In this document: piece by piece, positions 50,701 through 58,931 of the stretch | How positions within the stretch are numbered: the first letter of the stretch is position 1 | How the letters are laid out: each line of letters starts with the position of its first letter | From: Clostridia bacterium | GTDB taxonomy: Bacteria; Bacillota; Clostridia; Christensenellales; Aristaeellaceae | Direction: 5' to 3' | Assembly (NCBI GenBank): GCA_017534885.1 | Contig: JAFXVR010000023.1 | Location: forward strand, 1 to 64,000 | Length of the DNA stretch: 64,000 nt | Notes under the pieces: model-generated | What the model was told of the DNA's origin: nothing | Seen by the model: only the letters and a program-made list of their open reading frames with translations | Database searches by the model: none | Position numbers and translations under genes: made by a program

Positions 50701-52104
50701 CATCAGTCCGGTGGACTCAAAGTCCAGCACTACAATGGGCTGGCGCAGGCCGCCTTCGGGATTCCTGACCACAGGCTTGGAGTCGATCAGGTAGCCCTCG
50801 CAGCCCGCGATCAGCTTGATCTTGCCCGCAGCCGCCCCAAAGGCCGCCGGAAAGCCCTGCAGCGCGCCGTGATCGGTGATGGCCACCGCCGGGTGTCCCC
50901 ACTGGATGGCCCGCTCCACCAGCTTTTCCGGCGGGCTGATGCCGTCCATGTGGGACATGTTGGTGTGCATGTGCAGCTCCACACGCTTTTCCGGCGCATT
51001 GTCGACGCGCTCGATCTTCTTCATGGGCACCAGGTCGCGCACGGTGATGGCCAGCTCGTGGGCAAAGGTGTCGAAGACGCACTCGCCGCGCAGCTTCACA
51101 TTCATGCCCACCTTGATCCGGGCAATGCGCTCCTGCACCGCTTTGCGCTCCTCCTCGGTGATGGGCGGCTGCTCCGTCTGATCGTCCTGGCTGCGGCGGA
51201 AGCTGTTTCTCCGGTAGCGCATGAAGCTCTTGCACAGCACGGAGGAGGTATAGTCCGTCACGGCGAAGGTCACCAGCATGGTCTCCCCGCCCTTGAGCTC
51301 CTTGGCCTCCACGCTGAAGATGTCGCCCTGCACCACCACGGTGCCGCTGTCCGTGTTCAGCTCCTTCATCTCCACGGGGCTGTCAGCGATGCTCCGCCCC
51401 ATGATGGGCCGGCCGTCAGACTTGTCCGTCATCTGCGGAATGGCGGTGTTCCGGGCGGCTTCGGGCTGATCGCCGTCCTTAGGCGCGGCGCTGTCCTTCT
51501 TCGCTGTCCGGGGGCGCTTTTTCTCCTCGTCCTCCGCGCTCCTGCCCTTGACCTCGCTCAGGGAAATTGCCCGCTCGGCCTCCCGGCGGTGCATTTCCCG
51601 CAGCTCGGCGATGCGCTTCTCCTGATCGCCGCTGACGCTCAGCTCCACCCGCATGTCCAGCGCGAATATATCTTTGATGGCCTGGGCGAGACGCGGCTGA
51701 ATGTTCTGCCTTCCCATATAGTCCAGGGCGAACTGGTTGGGCAGGGTCAGGGTCACCAGATCGCCGCTGCAGCGCCAGTCGATGTCGCCCAGCCAGGTCT
51801 CCGAGGCCGGGTAGTTCCGCCGCAGGAAGTCCACCAGCACCTGTTTATAGTCGCCGATGTGCTCCCGGAAATCCCCGCCCAGCGCCGGGCTCACCACCCG
51901 CAGGGCCAGCGGCTTGGATGGAAAGGCCTCGCGCAGCAGTTTTTCCATGCGCAAAAAACTGGTCTCCTCCACCAGCACCGTGCTCTTAAAGGTAATATAC
52001 ACCTTGTCCAGCGCCTTGACGTAAACCACCGTCGGCTTTTCCAGCTTGCCCTTCAGCTGCGGCAGCTCGCTGCCAATCAGCGCCAGCAAATCCTCATAAC
52101 TCAT
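47701..52104 (-). CDS. polC: DNA polymerase III alpha subunit, PolC type
   Basis: The main replicative polymerase of low-GC Gram-positive bacteria, with built-in 3'-5' exonuclease. 1467 residues, standard length. Order: N-terminal domains, OB fold (~residue 255-365), PHP domain split around the exonuclease (VELHMHTNMSHMDGISPPEKL near 375; VVLDFESTGLM near 465 with DFE active site; HNADFDVSLLEAEL; HRAVHDATATAQCLARM), then the polymerase core with a zinc-binding insert (CIYCRKGFF...CPICGRRL), PDIDLNFSG metal site and TTGQHPGGMVVVP. ATG at 52104 preferred (GAGGAG 11 nt ahead); nine more codons are possible. Last gene of the frr-to-polC array. Confidence 0.97.
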   Translation of the reverse strand: MSYEDLLALIGSELPQLKGKLEKPTVVYVKALDKVYITFKSTVLVEETSFLRMEKLLREAFPSKPLALRVVSPALGGDFREHIGDYKQVLVDFLRRNYPASETWLGDIDWRCSGDLVTLTLPNQFALDYMGRQNIQPRLAQAIKDIFALDMRVELSVSGDQEKRIAELREMHRREAERAISLSEVKGRSAEDEEKKRPRTAKKDSAAPKDGDQPEAARNTAIPQMTDKSDGRPIMGRSIADSPVEMKELNTDSGTVVVQGDIFSVEAKELKGGETMLVTFAVTDYTSSVLCKSFMRYRRNSFRRSQDDQTEQPPITEEERKAVQERIARIKVGMNVKLRGECVFDTFAHELAITVRDLVPMKKIERVDNAPEKRVELHMHTNMSHMDGISPPEKLVERAIQWGHPAVAITDHGALQGFPAAFGAAAGKIKLIAGCEGYLIDSKPVVRNPEGGLRQPIVVLDFESTGLMTRRCRVIEIGAVRLVDGTIEDSLSLLVNPQEPIPEKVQKLTGITDSMVADKETAATAIPKLMEFIGSCPIAAHNADFDVSLLEAELKRLGLTWKGPVLDTLALARRLYPSMKSHKLGSVCKLLSVSLKNAHRAVHDATATAQCLARMITEAEARGCDSYEALNHIEGEAIGESWHIILLAKNPAGLVNLNRLVTISNLEYFRKRPHMPRSVIQAHREGLIIGSACESGELYQAVLEGEDWERIREIASFYDYLEIQPIQNNAFLVRDGKAKDEEELREINRKIVRLGEELGKPVCATGDVHFLEPHNAINRAIIQEGMGYSDCDLQPPLYFKTTEEMLEDFAYLGKSKAFEVVVANPQAIAAQVETFKLFPDEKKTYQPFWPDAENDIQTMTWRTAHELYGDPLPDIVKQRLDKELSSIVGYGYCTLYSIAQKLVSKSLEDGYLVGSRGSVGSSLVARMCGITEVNALPAHYRCIYCRKGFFDVDTNRYRVGFDLPDKDCPICGRRLTKDGFDIPFEVFLGFKGDKVPDIDLNFSGEEQNRAHHYVEELFGRDHVFRAGTIGTLAFKTAIGYVLKYAENHGWQIGNTEKSRLAEGLVGIKRTTGQHPGGMVVVPKENDINEFTAVQHPADDMDSDFTTTHFDFNSMHDKLVKLDCLGHDDPTMMHMLEELTGIHFQDVPLDDWDVRSLFHKPDALGVTTEDILCNTGTYGVPEFGTGFVRNMLDETHPSTMEELLRISGLSHGTDVWTGNAQQIIADGLATLSDCVCCRDDIMNYLIKMGVEPKMAFTTMEDVRKGKGLKPEMVEAMESHHVPEWYIESCRKIKYMFPKGHAVAYVTMALRVAWFKLHYPSAYYATFLTVRAKGFDAATMLLDPHTCRQRIRELRSMDKATAKDKEDQTALELVLEMNMRGIRLLPVDLYRSDVRRFTIENGDLRCPLTSLGGLGESSALPIVEARRQGPFISVEDLRSRARLGQGVIDMLRANGALEGLAESNQISMF

Positions 52105-52153
52105 CCGTCTCAGGTCTCCTCGGCCAGCCATTGCTTCAGCTTGCGCTGAAGCG

Positions 52154-52618
52154 TTAAACCACCACTTCCATCCCCACCTTCTGGGGCTTCAGACCGCACT
52201 TTTCATAAAAGCCCAGGGCGCTGCCGTCCATGCACCACACGTTCAGGGTGAGGTTATAGCAGCCGATGTCCCGCGCATAGGCTTTCACGTGCTCCAGCAG
52301 GCCCCGGCCGATCTGCCGGCCGCGCAATGCCTCGTCCACGCACAGGTCGTCGATGTACAGGGTGCGGATGTCCGTCAGGATCGGGTCATCCACGGCCTGT
52401 TTCAGGATGCAGAAGGCGTAGCCCGCCGCCCGGCCGGCTTCGTCCGCGTCCACAAAGATGGGTCGGCTTTCATCCGCAATGATGACTTTTAAATCCGCCT
52501 CGCTGTACTTGGTTCCGTATTTGAACAGGTCGGGACGGCCCCGGTGGTGCACCATGCTGATCTGGCGGAGCAGCCGCAGCAGCTCCGGAATGTCCCTCTC
52601 TTCCGCCCTTCGGATCAC
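52154..52618 (-). CDS. GNAT family N-acetyltransferase
   Basis: 154 residues. RRAEERDIPELLRLLRQI start, acetyl-CoA site LCVDEALRGRQIGRGLLEHV and NLTLNVWCMDGSALGFYEKCGLKPQKVGME end (typical RimI-like). The substrate is unknown. It overlaps the ispG stop by 4 nt and precedes polC by 49 bp, so it is embedded in the housekeeping operon. Confidence 0.92.
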   Translation of the reverse strand: MIRRAEERDIPELLRLLRQISMVHHRGRPDLFKYGTKYSEADLKVIIADESRPIFVDADEAGRAAGYAFCILKQAVDDPILTDIRTLYIDDLCVDEALRGRQIGRGLLEHVKAYARDIGCYNLTLNVWCMDGSALGFYEKCGLKPQKVGMEVVV

Positions 52619-53679
52619 GCTCCCGCCTCCTCCCGCAGGCTGTCCGCCAGCCGCCTGACCTCCGCGATCAGCGCGCCGGCCAGGTCGCCTTCCACCTTGC
52701 GCGGCTCCTGTCCCCGGATGAAGATCACCCCGCAGCCGTCGCCGCCCGCCAGGCCGATGTCCGCCTCCCGGGCCTCGCCTGGGCCGTTGACCACACAGCC
52801 CATCACCGCCACCTTCAGCGGCAGTTCGATGTCCTTCAGCTCCCGCTCCACCCGCTCAGCGATTTCCGGCAGGTTGATGCGCGTCCGGCCGCAGGTGGGG
52901 CAGGACACAAACTGGATGCCCTTGCGCCGCATGCCCAGCGCCCGCAGGATATCCCAGGCCGCCTGCGCCTCGGGCAGGGGATCGCCCGTCAGGCTGACGC
53001 GGATCGTGTCGCCGATGCCGTCCGCCAGCAGCGCGCCGATACCGATGGCGCTCTTGACCGTGCCGATGCCCGGCAGACCCGCTTCCGTCACGCCCACGTG
53101 CAGGGGGTAATCACATCTTTGCGAGGCCAGGCGGTAAGCCGCGATGGTCAGGCGAACGTCGCTGGCCTTCATGGACAGCACAATGTCCTCAAAGCCGGCC
53201 TTTTCCAGCATGGCCGCATGGTTCAGGGCGCTCTCCACCATGCCCTCCGCCGTCGGCCCGCCGTACTTCGCCAGAATCTCCTTCTCGATGGAGCCCGAGT
53301 TGACACCGATGCGGATCGGGATGTGATGGGCTTTTGCGCAGTCCGCCAGCTCCCGCACATGGGCTTCCCCGCCAATATTGCCCGGGTTGATGCGCAGCTT
53401 GTGGATGCCGTTTTCCGCCGCCATGATGGCCAGCCGATGGTTGAAATGGATGTCCGCCACCAGCGGCACCGGCGACCCGTCCACCAGCTCCCGCACCGCC
53501 CGGGCGCAGGCCTCGTCATAGACGCTGACCCGCACGATATCGCACCCCGCCGAAGCCAATGCCCGGATCTGCGTCAATGTCGCCTGCGCGTCCCGGGTGT
53601 CCGTGTTGGTCATGGACTGCACCCAAACCGGGCTGCCCCCGCCTAAAGTCAGCTGACCCAAATGTACCTTTTTGCTCAT
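52615..53679 (-). CDS. ispG: (E)-4-hydroxy-3-methylbut-2-enyl-diphosphate synthase
   Basis: Iron-sulfur enzyme of the MEP isoprenoid pathway converting MEcPP to HMBPP. 354 residues: TIM barrel start VWVQSMTNTDTRDAQATLTQI and HFNHRLAI, NPGNIG, VLSMKASDV; C-terminal 4Fe-4S domain with cysteines in FVSCPTCGRTRIN and VMGCVVNGPGEAREADIG. ATG at 53679 follows GGAGAGG; upstream in-frame codons read through non-coding sequence. It works with dxr in the same gene array. Confidence 0.97.
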   Translation of the reverse strand: MSKKVHLGQLTLGGGSPVWVQSMTNTDTRDAQATLTQIRALASAGCDIVRVSVYDEACARAVRELVDGSPVPLVADIHFNHRLAIMAAENGIHKLRINPGNIGGEAHVRELADCAKAHHIPIRIGVNSGSIEKEILAKYGGPTAEGMVESALNHAAMLEKAGFEDIVLSMKASDVRLTIAAYRLASQRCDYPLHVGVTEAGLPGIGTVKSAIGIGALLADGIGDTIRVSLTGDPLPEAQAAWDILRALGMRRKGIQFVSCPTCGRTRINLPEIAERVERELKDIELPLKVAVMGCVVNGPGEAREADIGLAGGDGCGVIFIRGQEPRKVEGDLAGALIAEVRRLADSLREEAGA

Positions 53680-53833
53680 ATCGTTTCCTCTCCTGACAGC
53701 GCGTACTTTCAAGTTCCCGCAGACTGTATGGTTCTGCGTGTTCCAGCGATCGCCGGGCCAACTATAACACCAATTCGCCCAAAGTTCAACGTCTTTCCGC
53801 GGCAGCGGGACACCGCCATGTCTCTGACGGGTG

Positions 53834-54895
53834 TCACTCCTGAACGGCCGCAGAAGCGTAAATGATCCTGTTCCCGTAGTCAATCTCTATCTGAATACCC
53901 AGGCTTTTGCGGGCAAAATACTGGATCGAGTAAGCGTCTGCATAGAGCTCACCGGCGAACGTTTCCCGGAATAATGGGCCATCTGTTTCCATATGGCAGT
54001 CCAACAATCCGGTTTTGGTATACTGCCGCAGCGGAGCGACGTCATCGTATTTTGCATCTAACATGTAGGCAGTCCCGTTGCAAGAAAAATACATATGTTC
54101 CCAATTCACATCCATTTCCAGGGCATCCATCAGTTTCAGCAGAGGGATGATCAGGTAAGGATTGCCGGAATTGTCCGTTTCATATGCTTCTGTCGTTCCA
54201 ACGGTCTTACCGTCCCTGACAACTTCAAAAACAGCCGTAGTGGAATTCACAGGCTGAATCAGACTGTTCATCTTGACCCAATCGTATTGCGAACCTTCAT
54301 TGATGAAGCTGGCATGGTAATGCTTTGCAAACCAAATATCCCCTGTCAGCGAGGATATGGCCACTCGATACCACTCAAGATCATAGCTGAAATTAACGAG
54401 CCAGATTGGCTCCTGCGTGACATATTTGCCGGAAGGCTTTGAGTAATACAGGCCACCGTCATCATCCGAAAGTTCTGTCAACCCATTGTTTTTCATCCAT
54501 GTTTCTGCAATTCTCCTTGCTTCCTCCGCGGAGACCGGCGTATTCTCAGGTACGGTGTTGACATAATGAATACGTGTAAGTCTGTCATATAACTCATATC
54601 GAATGATGTCGCCGCTTACAGGATCGAGTTCAAATGTGATATTATCCAAACGCTGTTCTTGAGAACTTGAAAAATCACAGTACACCTGAGTATTGCCATA
54701 CCAGCTTTCTTCAATTCGATGCCACTTAGCCTGATAATATGCCGCTTTGTCAAATTCATCATACTGCTGCAAAAAAGCAACCACTATGTCGAGCGCTTCA
54801 TCATCGCTGAGGAGAACATGATTGTTGACTGCCTCCTGTGCCGCAGCTCCGACTGCAAGTGTCAGGATCACAAGCACGCATACTATCATTTTCAT
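53834..54895 (-). CDS. secreted hypothetical protein with PepSY-like and copper-amine-oxidase-N-like regions
   Basis: 353 residues. A signal peptide (KMIVCVLVILTLAVGAAAQ) is followed by a YpeB/PepSY-like part (SAEEARRIAETWMKNNGL; AISSLTGDIWFAKHYH). The C-terminal ~100 residues resemble the copper-amine-oxidase N-like 'stalk' domain (YLIIPLLKLMDALEMDVNWE; SIQYFARKSLGIQIEIDYGNRIIYAS). The GC content is visibly lower than in ispG and rseP on either side. ATG 54895 follows ATGGAGAC. With the next gene it appears to be an insertion into the housekeeping array. Confidence 0.75.
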   Translation of the reverse strand: MKMIVCVLVILTLAVGAAAQEAVNNHVLLSDDEALDIVVAFLQQYDEFDKAAYYQAKWHRIEESWYGNTQVYCDFSSSQEQRLDNITFELDPVSGDIIRYELYDRLTRIHYVNTVPENTPVSAEEARRIAETWMKNNGLTELSDDDGGLYYSKPSGKYVTQEPIWLVNFSYDLEWYRVAISSLTGDIWFAKHYHASFINEGSQYDWVKMNSLIQPVNSTTAVFEVVRDGKTVGTTEAYETDNSGNPYLIIPLLKLMDALEMDVNWEHMYFSCNGTAYMLDAKYDDVAPLRQYTKTGLLDCHMETDGPLFRETFAGELYADAYSIQYFARKSLGIQIEIDYGNRIIYASAAVQE

Positions 54896-54937
54896 GCCCA
54901 TTGTCTCCATTATGATAAAGGTATCTGGATGCCATGA

Positions 54938-55471
54938 TCACAGATTCTTCGCCTTGTCCAACAAGTACTGAAAAATCGTATCAAACGGTCTCGACGATCC
55001 ATCTGTATCATAGAGGATTGCCCATATCTCCAGGGAATCGCTGCAAACAGAGAATTTCGAGGTACAATTTCCGAAAGAGGCGGGAGTCCGAAATGCTTGT
55101 GACAAATTCACACGATTGTACGATCCCTGTGCATGTACCTGTGCATCAGTCTCGCTTCCGTTATCACTTTCAACCAGCCGCACCATCACCAGATCCTTCG
55201 TCCGGTGGTTGCCTGTTGTGGTTTTATACCAGAGCGTTTCCGTATCTTCGTTGTACACTAATTCTGCTTCATCAAGGCTTATCAAATCACTCCACTTCAA
55301 GGCAATCAAATCCATGTTTTCCTTGCTGTACAATGCTGGGTTCAATCTGATCGTTCCTGAGATGTACCGATTGTAAGCAAAGCAAACAACAAGAATGATG
55401 ATGGCAAGAAAGGAAAACCGAACTATCTTCTTCCGTGAATGAATACTGCCAGTCTGCTGTACGGCCAACAT
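54938..55471 (-). CDS. membrane-anchored hypothetical protein
   Basis: 177 residues. A basic N-terminus (HSRKKIVRF) and one membrane span (SFLAIIILVVCFAYNRYI) lead into a ~130-residue outside domain (LIALKWSDLISLDEAELVYNEDTETLWYK; ILYDTDGSSRPFDTIFQYL). No family is recognised. Lower GC than its neighbours; 42 bp ahead of the secreted protein, so the two are probably made together. GGGAGGG precedes the start. Confidence 0.72.
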   Translation of the reverse strand: MLAVQQTGSIHSRKKIVRFSFLAIIILVVCFAYNRYISGTIRLNPALYSKENMDLIALKWSDLISLDEAELVYNEDTETLWYKTTTGNHRTKDLVMVRLVESDNGSETDAQVHAQGSYNRVNLSQAFRTPASFGNCTSKFSVCSDSLEIWAILYDTDGSSRPFDTIFQYLLDKAKNL

Positions 55472-55559
55472 TCTGAATCATCTCCCTCCCTTCAGAAAAC
55501 CGAATCGAATCCATGCTGCTCTTGCTGTCCTGCAAACCGCCGCATCATCAGCCGTCGCC

Positions 55560-56645
55560 TCACTCTCCAAACAGCCTCATCACATCCCTGAAGGTAAACA
55601 CAATCATCACTCCGAACAGGAACACCATGCCCGCCAGATGCACCATGGCTTCCTTTTCGGGGGCGATGGGCTTGCGGCGGATGGCCTCCAGCAGCATGAA
55701 GAGGAAGCGGGAGCCGTCCAGGCCGGGGATGGGCAGCAGGTTCATCAGGCCCAGGTTGATGGAGATGACCGCCAGCAGCTCCAGGTAGGTGTCCAGGCCG
55801 CCCGAGGCCACCTGCTCCGACACAATGCTGATGACGCCCACCGGCCCGGAGGTGTCCTCGAAGCCCTCGCCGGTGGTCACCAGCCCCTTCAATGCCCGGA
55901 GGATCGCGCCGCCGGCATACACGCAGTCGTCCCAGCTGTACCGCAGCGCCTCCCCGATGCTCACAGGCGCGCGGACGATCTCCAGCACCCGCTGGGATAT
56001 CACCACGCCGATCATATAACGGTTTTCCCCGGCGTTCCATTCCGCGTGGTCGATGGTCAGGGCCCGCTCTTCCCCGCCCCGGCGGACGGTCAGCGCGATC
56101 GGCGTCTCCCCGTCCGTCACACGGAGCGCATCAAGAAGGGTGTCCGCCGTGCCGTCCAGCACGTCCACCCCGTTGACCCGGGTGATCACGTCCTCCGCCG
56201 CGAGGCCCGCGATCGCCGCCGGGCTGCCCGGGCTGATCTGGGAGAGGTAGGGCTCCACCGTCGCGCTGGAGGGCACGCCGGCTGCCAGGTAGTAGGCCAT
56301 CAGCACCGCCAGCGCTAAGATGAAGTTCATGCCCGGGCCCATCAGCACCGAGATCATGCGCTTCCACACCGGCTGCTTCGCGTAGGCGCGGCTGTCGTCC
56401 CTGAAGGCGCCCTCCCGGTCGTCCTCCCCGTGGAAGGCGCAGTAGCCGCCCATGGGAATCAGCCGCAGGGAAAAGGCCGTATCGTGCTTTCTGCTCTTCC
56501 AGCCCAGCAGCTTGGGGCCGAAGCCGATGGAAAACTCGTCCACCGCGATGCCCAGCGCCCGGGCCGAGATGAAGTGGCCCCACTCGTGCGCCGCCACCAG
56601 AATGCCCAGGAGCAGGATGGCCGAGAGGATATACAGTATGTTCAT
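55560..56645 (-). CDS. rseP: site-2 membrane metalloprotease RseP (RasP)
   Basis: 361 residues. Intramembrane zinc motif HEWGH in VAAHEWGHFISARALG (first span), a PDZ domain (PGSPAAIAGLAAEDVITRVNG) and the third motif NLLPIPGLDGSRFLFMLLE, plus a final span. RseP-type proteases cleave anti-sigma factors and signal-peptide remnants in the membrane. 21 bp after dxr; this dxr-rseP order is usual in Firmicutes. Confidence 0.96.
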   Translation of the reverse strand: MNILYILSAILLLGILVAAHEWGHFISARALGIAVDEFSIGFGPKLLGWKSRKHDTAFSLRLIPMGGYCAFHGEDDREGAFRDDSRAYAKQPVWKRMISVLMGPGMNFILALAVLMAYYLAAGVPSSATVEPYLSQISPGSPAAIAGLAAEDVITRVNGVDVLDGTADTLLDALRVTDGETPIALTVRRGGEERALTIDHAEWNAGENRYMIGVVISQRVLEIVRAPVSIGEALRYSWDDCVYAGGAILRALKGLVTTGEGFEDTSGPVGVISIVSEQVASGGLDTYLELLAVISINLGLMNLLPIPGLDGSRFLFMLLEAIRRKPIAPEKEAMVHLAGMVFLFGVMIVFTFRDVMRLFGE

Positions 56646-56666
56646 GCTTGTCCTTTCGCTGAAGTG

Positions 56667-57818
56667 TTAGTTTTGCCGCCCGAGCCAGTCCCGCGCGGCC
56701 CGCCTGGCGGCCCGGTCGGCCTCAAAGATATCCTCCAGGCTGTCCGCCGGAAGCCCGGGCAGCGCCTCGAGGGCGGCCTCCACCGCGTCGGTGATCTGGC
56801 CGAAGGTGATCTGTCCCGCTAAGAAAGCCGCCACGGCTTCCTCGTTGGCGCCGTTGAGCACCGTGCAGGCCGCGCCGCCCGCTGCCAGGCACTCCCCTGC
56901 CAGCCTCAACGCGGGGAAGCGCTCCGGGTCGCCCTTCTCAAAGGTCAGCTGGCCGATTGCAAAGAGGTCGAGGGGCCGGCAGCCGGTATCCAGCCGCTCG
57001 GGATAAGCCATGGCCAGCTGAATCGGCACCCGCATGTCCGGCACGCCCAGCTGCGCCAGCACCGCCCCGTCGGCGAAGACCACCGCGGAGTGCACGATGC
57101 TCTGGGGATGCACCACCACCTGAATCTTTTCCGCCGGCATGTCGAAGAGCCAGCGCGCCTCCATGATCTCCAGCGCCTTGTTGAACATGGTCGCCGAATC
57201 GATGGTGATCTTCGCGCCCATGGCCCAGTTGGGATGGCGCAGGGCCTGCTCCCGGGTCGCCCGGCGGATGTCCTCCTTCTTCCAGGTGCGGAAGGGCCCG
57301 CCCGAGGCCGTCAGCAGCAGCTTTTCCGCCGGATTGCCCATCGCGCCCTGCAGGCACTGGAAAATGGCGCTGTGCTCGCTGTCCACCGGCAGCAGGGGCT
57401 TGCCGCATTTGCGCGCCGCCTCCGTCACCAGATGGCCGCCGGTCACCAGCGCCTCCTTGTTGGCCAGCAGCACCTGCCTGCCCGCGCCGAGGGCGTCCAT
57501 CACGCTCTGCAGCCCCGCGATGCCCACAATGCTCACCAGCACCATGTCCGCTTCCGCCTGGGTGGCCGCTGTCTTCAGCCCGCCTGGCCCGAACGCAAAC
57601 TCGCAGAAGGACAGGTCGTCCGGAATCGTCAGCCCGGGCGCCGGGTCAGTCAGGCAGGCGAAGGCCGGGCGGAATTCCCGCACCTGCTCGAAGAGCCTGT
57701 CCGCCTGCCGGTGCGCCGTCAGCGCCGTCACCTGAAAGCGGTCCGGGTGCAGCCGCACCAATTCCAGCGCCTGTGTGCCGATGGAGCCTGTGGAACCTAA
57801 GATCGATATCCGCCGCAT
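56667..57818 (-). CDS. dxr: 1-deoxy-D-xylulose 5-phosphate reductoisomerase
   Basis: Second step of the MEP pathway (DXP to MEP, NADPH). 383 residues: NADPH site RISILGSTGSIGTQALELV, LANKEALVTGGHLV, the metal and substrate site LPVDSEHSAIFQCLQG and LTASGGPFR, and WAMGAKITIDSATMFNKALEIMEARWLF (in part). ATG at 57818; a further 22 codons upstream are unlike the family. Complements ispG four genes on. Confidence 0.97.
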   Translation of the reverse strand: MRRISILGSTGSIGTQALELVRLHPDRFQVTALTAHRQADRLFEQVREFRPAFACLTDPAPGLTIPDDLSFCEFAFGPGGLKTAATQAEADMVLVSIVGIAGLQSVMDALGAGRQVLLANKEALVTGGHLVTEAARKCGKPLLPVDSEHSAIFQCLQGAMGNPAEKLLLTASGGPFRTWKKEDIRRATREQALRHPNWAMGAKITIDSATMFNKALEIMEARWLFDMPAEKIQVVVHPQSIVHSAVVFADGAVLAQLGVPDMRVPIQLAMAYPERLDTGCRPLDLFAIGQLTFEKGDPERFPALRLAGECLAAGGAACTVLNGANEEAVAAFLAGQITFGQITDAVEAALEALPGLPADSLEDIFEADRAARRAARDWLGRQN

Positions 57819-57852
57819 GTTTGCCTGTTTCCGGAAGCCGGAGGGGGAAAGG

Positions 57853-57880
57853 AAGCCCCTTCCATGACAGAAAGGGGCTT
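57853..57880. other. hairpin in the cdsA-dxr gap
   Basis: AAGCCCCTT and AAGGGGCTT pair over a 10-nt loop in the 160-bp space between cdsA and dxr. There is no T-run on either strand, so it is more likely a processing or stabilising structure than a terminator. Confidence 0.45.
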
Positions 57881-57977
57881 TCAAGCCTGTGCCGTTCCGC
57901 GCGTCACCTGCAGCGGCGCACGGCCGTGGTTTCCCCTGGCTCCCTCATCCTTTCTGAATCATTTTGAGCGATGCATG

Positions 57978-58931
57978 TCACGCCAGCGCGAACAGCCGAT
58001 AGCACATCAGCACCAGCGCCATGAAGAGCACGCTGTCCAGCCGGTCCATCATGCCGCCGTGGCCGGGGAAGAGGTTGGAGAAGTCCTTGATGCCGCAGTG
58101 CCGCTTGACCAGGGAGGCGAAGAGATCGCCCGCCTGCGCAGCCACGCCGCCGATGAGGCCCAGGGCGATCACCGCCCACCAGCCCGGAAGAAGGGACTTG
58201 TTCGCGACGCAGAACAGCTCCGCAATGCCCCGGGTAATCAGCGCCGCCATCAGCGAGCCCACCAGGCCGGCAATCGCGCCGGACACCGTCTTGTTGGGGC
58301 TGACCGCCGGGCAGAGTTTGGGCCCGCGCACCTTGCTGCCCACAAAGAAGGCCATGGTGTCCCCCAGAACCGGCACCGCGATCAGCAGGCCATTGAGTGT
58401 CCGCTGCACGGACAGGGGCTGCACCGTCGCCAGGGAGATGATGCCCAGACCCGGCAGCAGCACGAAGAACAATGGGCACACGCTCATCAGCGCGTCCACC
58501 AGCCTGGGCTCGCTGCGGAAGAGGATGCACAGCAGCGTCACCAGGCAACAGGCCATCAGGATGGGGATCAGCACGCGGCTCTGGTAGATCAGTGCCAGCG
58601 GTATGCTCACCACCGCCGCCACCCACGTGGGCCAGCACACCAGCCGGTGTCCCGCCTTGCTCATGGCGTCGTATTCCTCATACAGGGACAGGCAGACCAC
58701 CACAATGGCCACCACCGCGAACACCGCGTTGCCAAAGTAGATCAGCAGCAGTACGATGGCTGACATGATCAGGCCCGTGATGATTTTCTGTGTGCGGGGA
58801 GACCGCTTCCTTTCCGGCTGAGCCGCTTCCGCCGGGGTTTCCGCCGGCGCGTCTGTTTCCGGGATTTGCTGGGTCTGTACCGCTTCCTCGATCCTGTTGT
58901 TCTCTTCGCTCATGCTGTCATCCTCACTCAT
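57978..58931 (-). CDS. cdsA: phosphatidate cytidylyltransferase
   Basis: Makes CDP-diacylglycerol from CTP and phosphatidate, the branch point of phospholipid synthesis. 317 residues with an acidic/Pro-Ala soluble N-terminus (~45 residues), about eight membrane spans and the CdsA signature near the end (SLVKRHCGIKDFSNLFPGHGGMMDRLDS). The N-terminal extension is longer than in most CdsA. The start overlaps the uppS stop (ATGA). Confidence 0.96.
   Translation of the reverse strand: MSEDDSMSEENNRIEEAVQTQQIPETDAPAETPAEAAQPERKRSPRTQKIITGLIMSAIVLLLIYFGNAVFAVVAIVVVCLSLYEEYDAMSKAGHRLVCWPTWVAAVVSIPLALIYQSRVLIPILMACCLVTLLCILFRSEPRLVDALMSVCPLFFVLLPGLGIISLATVQPLSVQRTLNGLLIAVPVLGDTMAFFVGSKVRGPKLCPAVSPNKTVSGAIAGLVGSLMAALITRGIAELFCVANKSLLPGWWAVIALGLIGGVAAQAGDLFASLVKRHCGIKDFSNLFPGHGGMMDRLDSVLFMALVLMCYRLFALA

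Noticed and set aside
49039-52149. Long plus-strand open frames across polC
   Set aside because: Antisense to an intact polC with all motifs; composition is that of shadow frames and no ribosome sites were seen.
57853-57880. Terminator between cdsA and dxr
   Set aside because: The hairpin lacks a T-run on either strand, and the genes around it belong to one conserved array.
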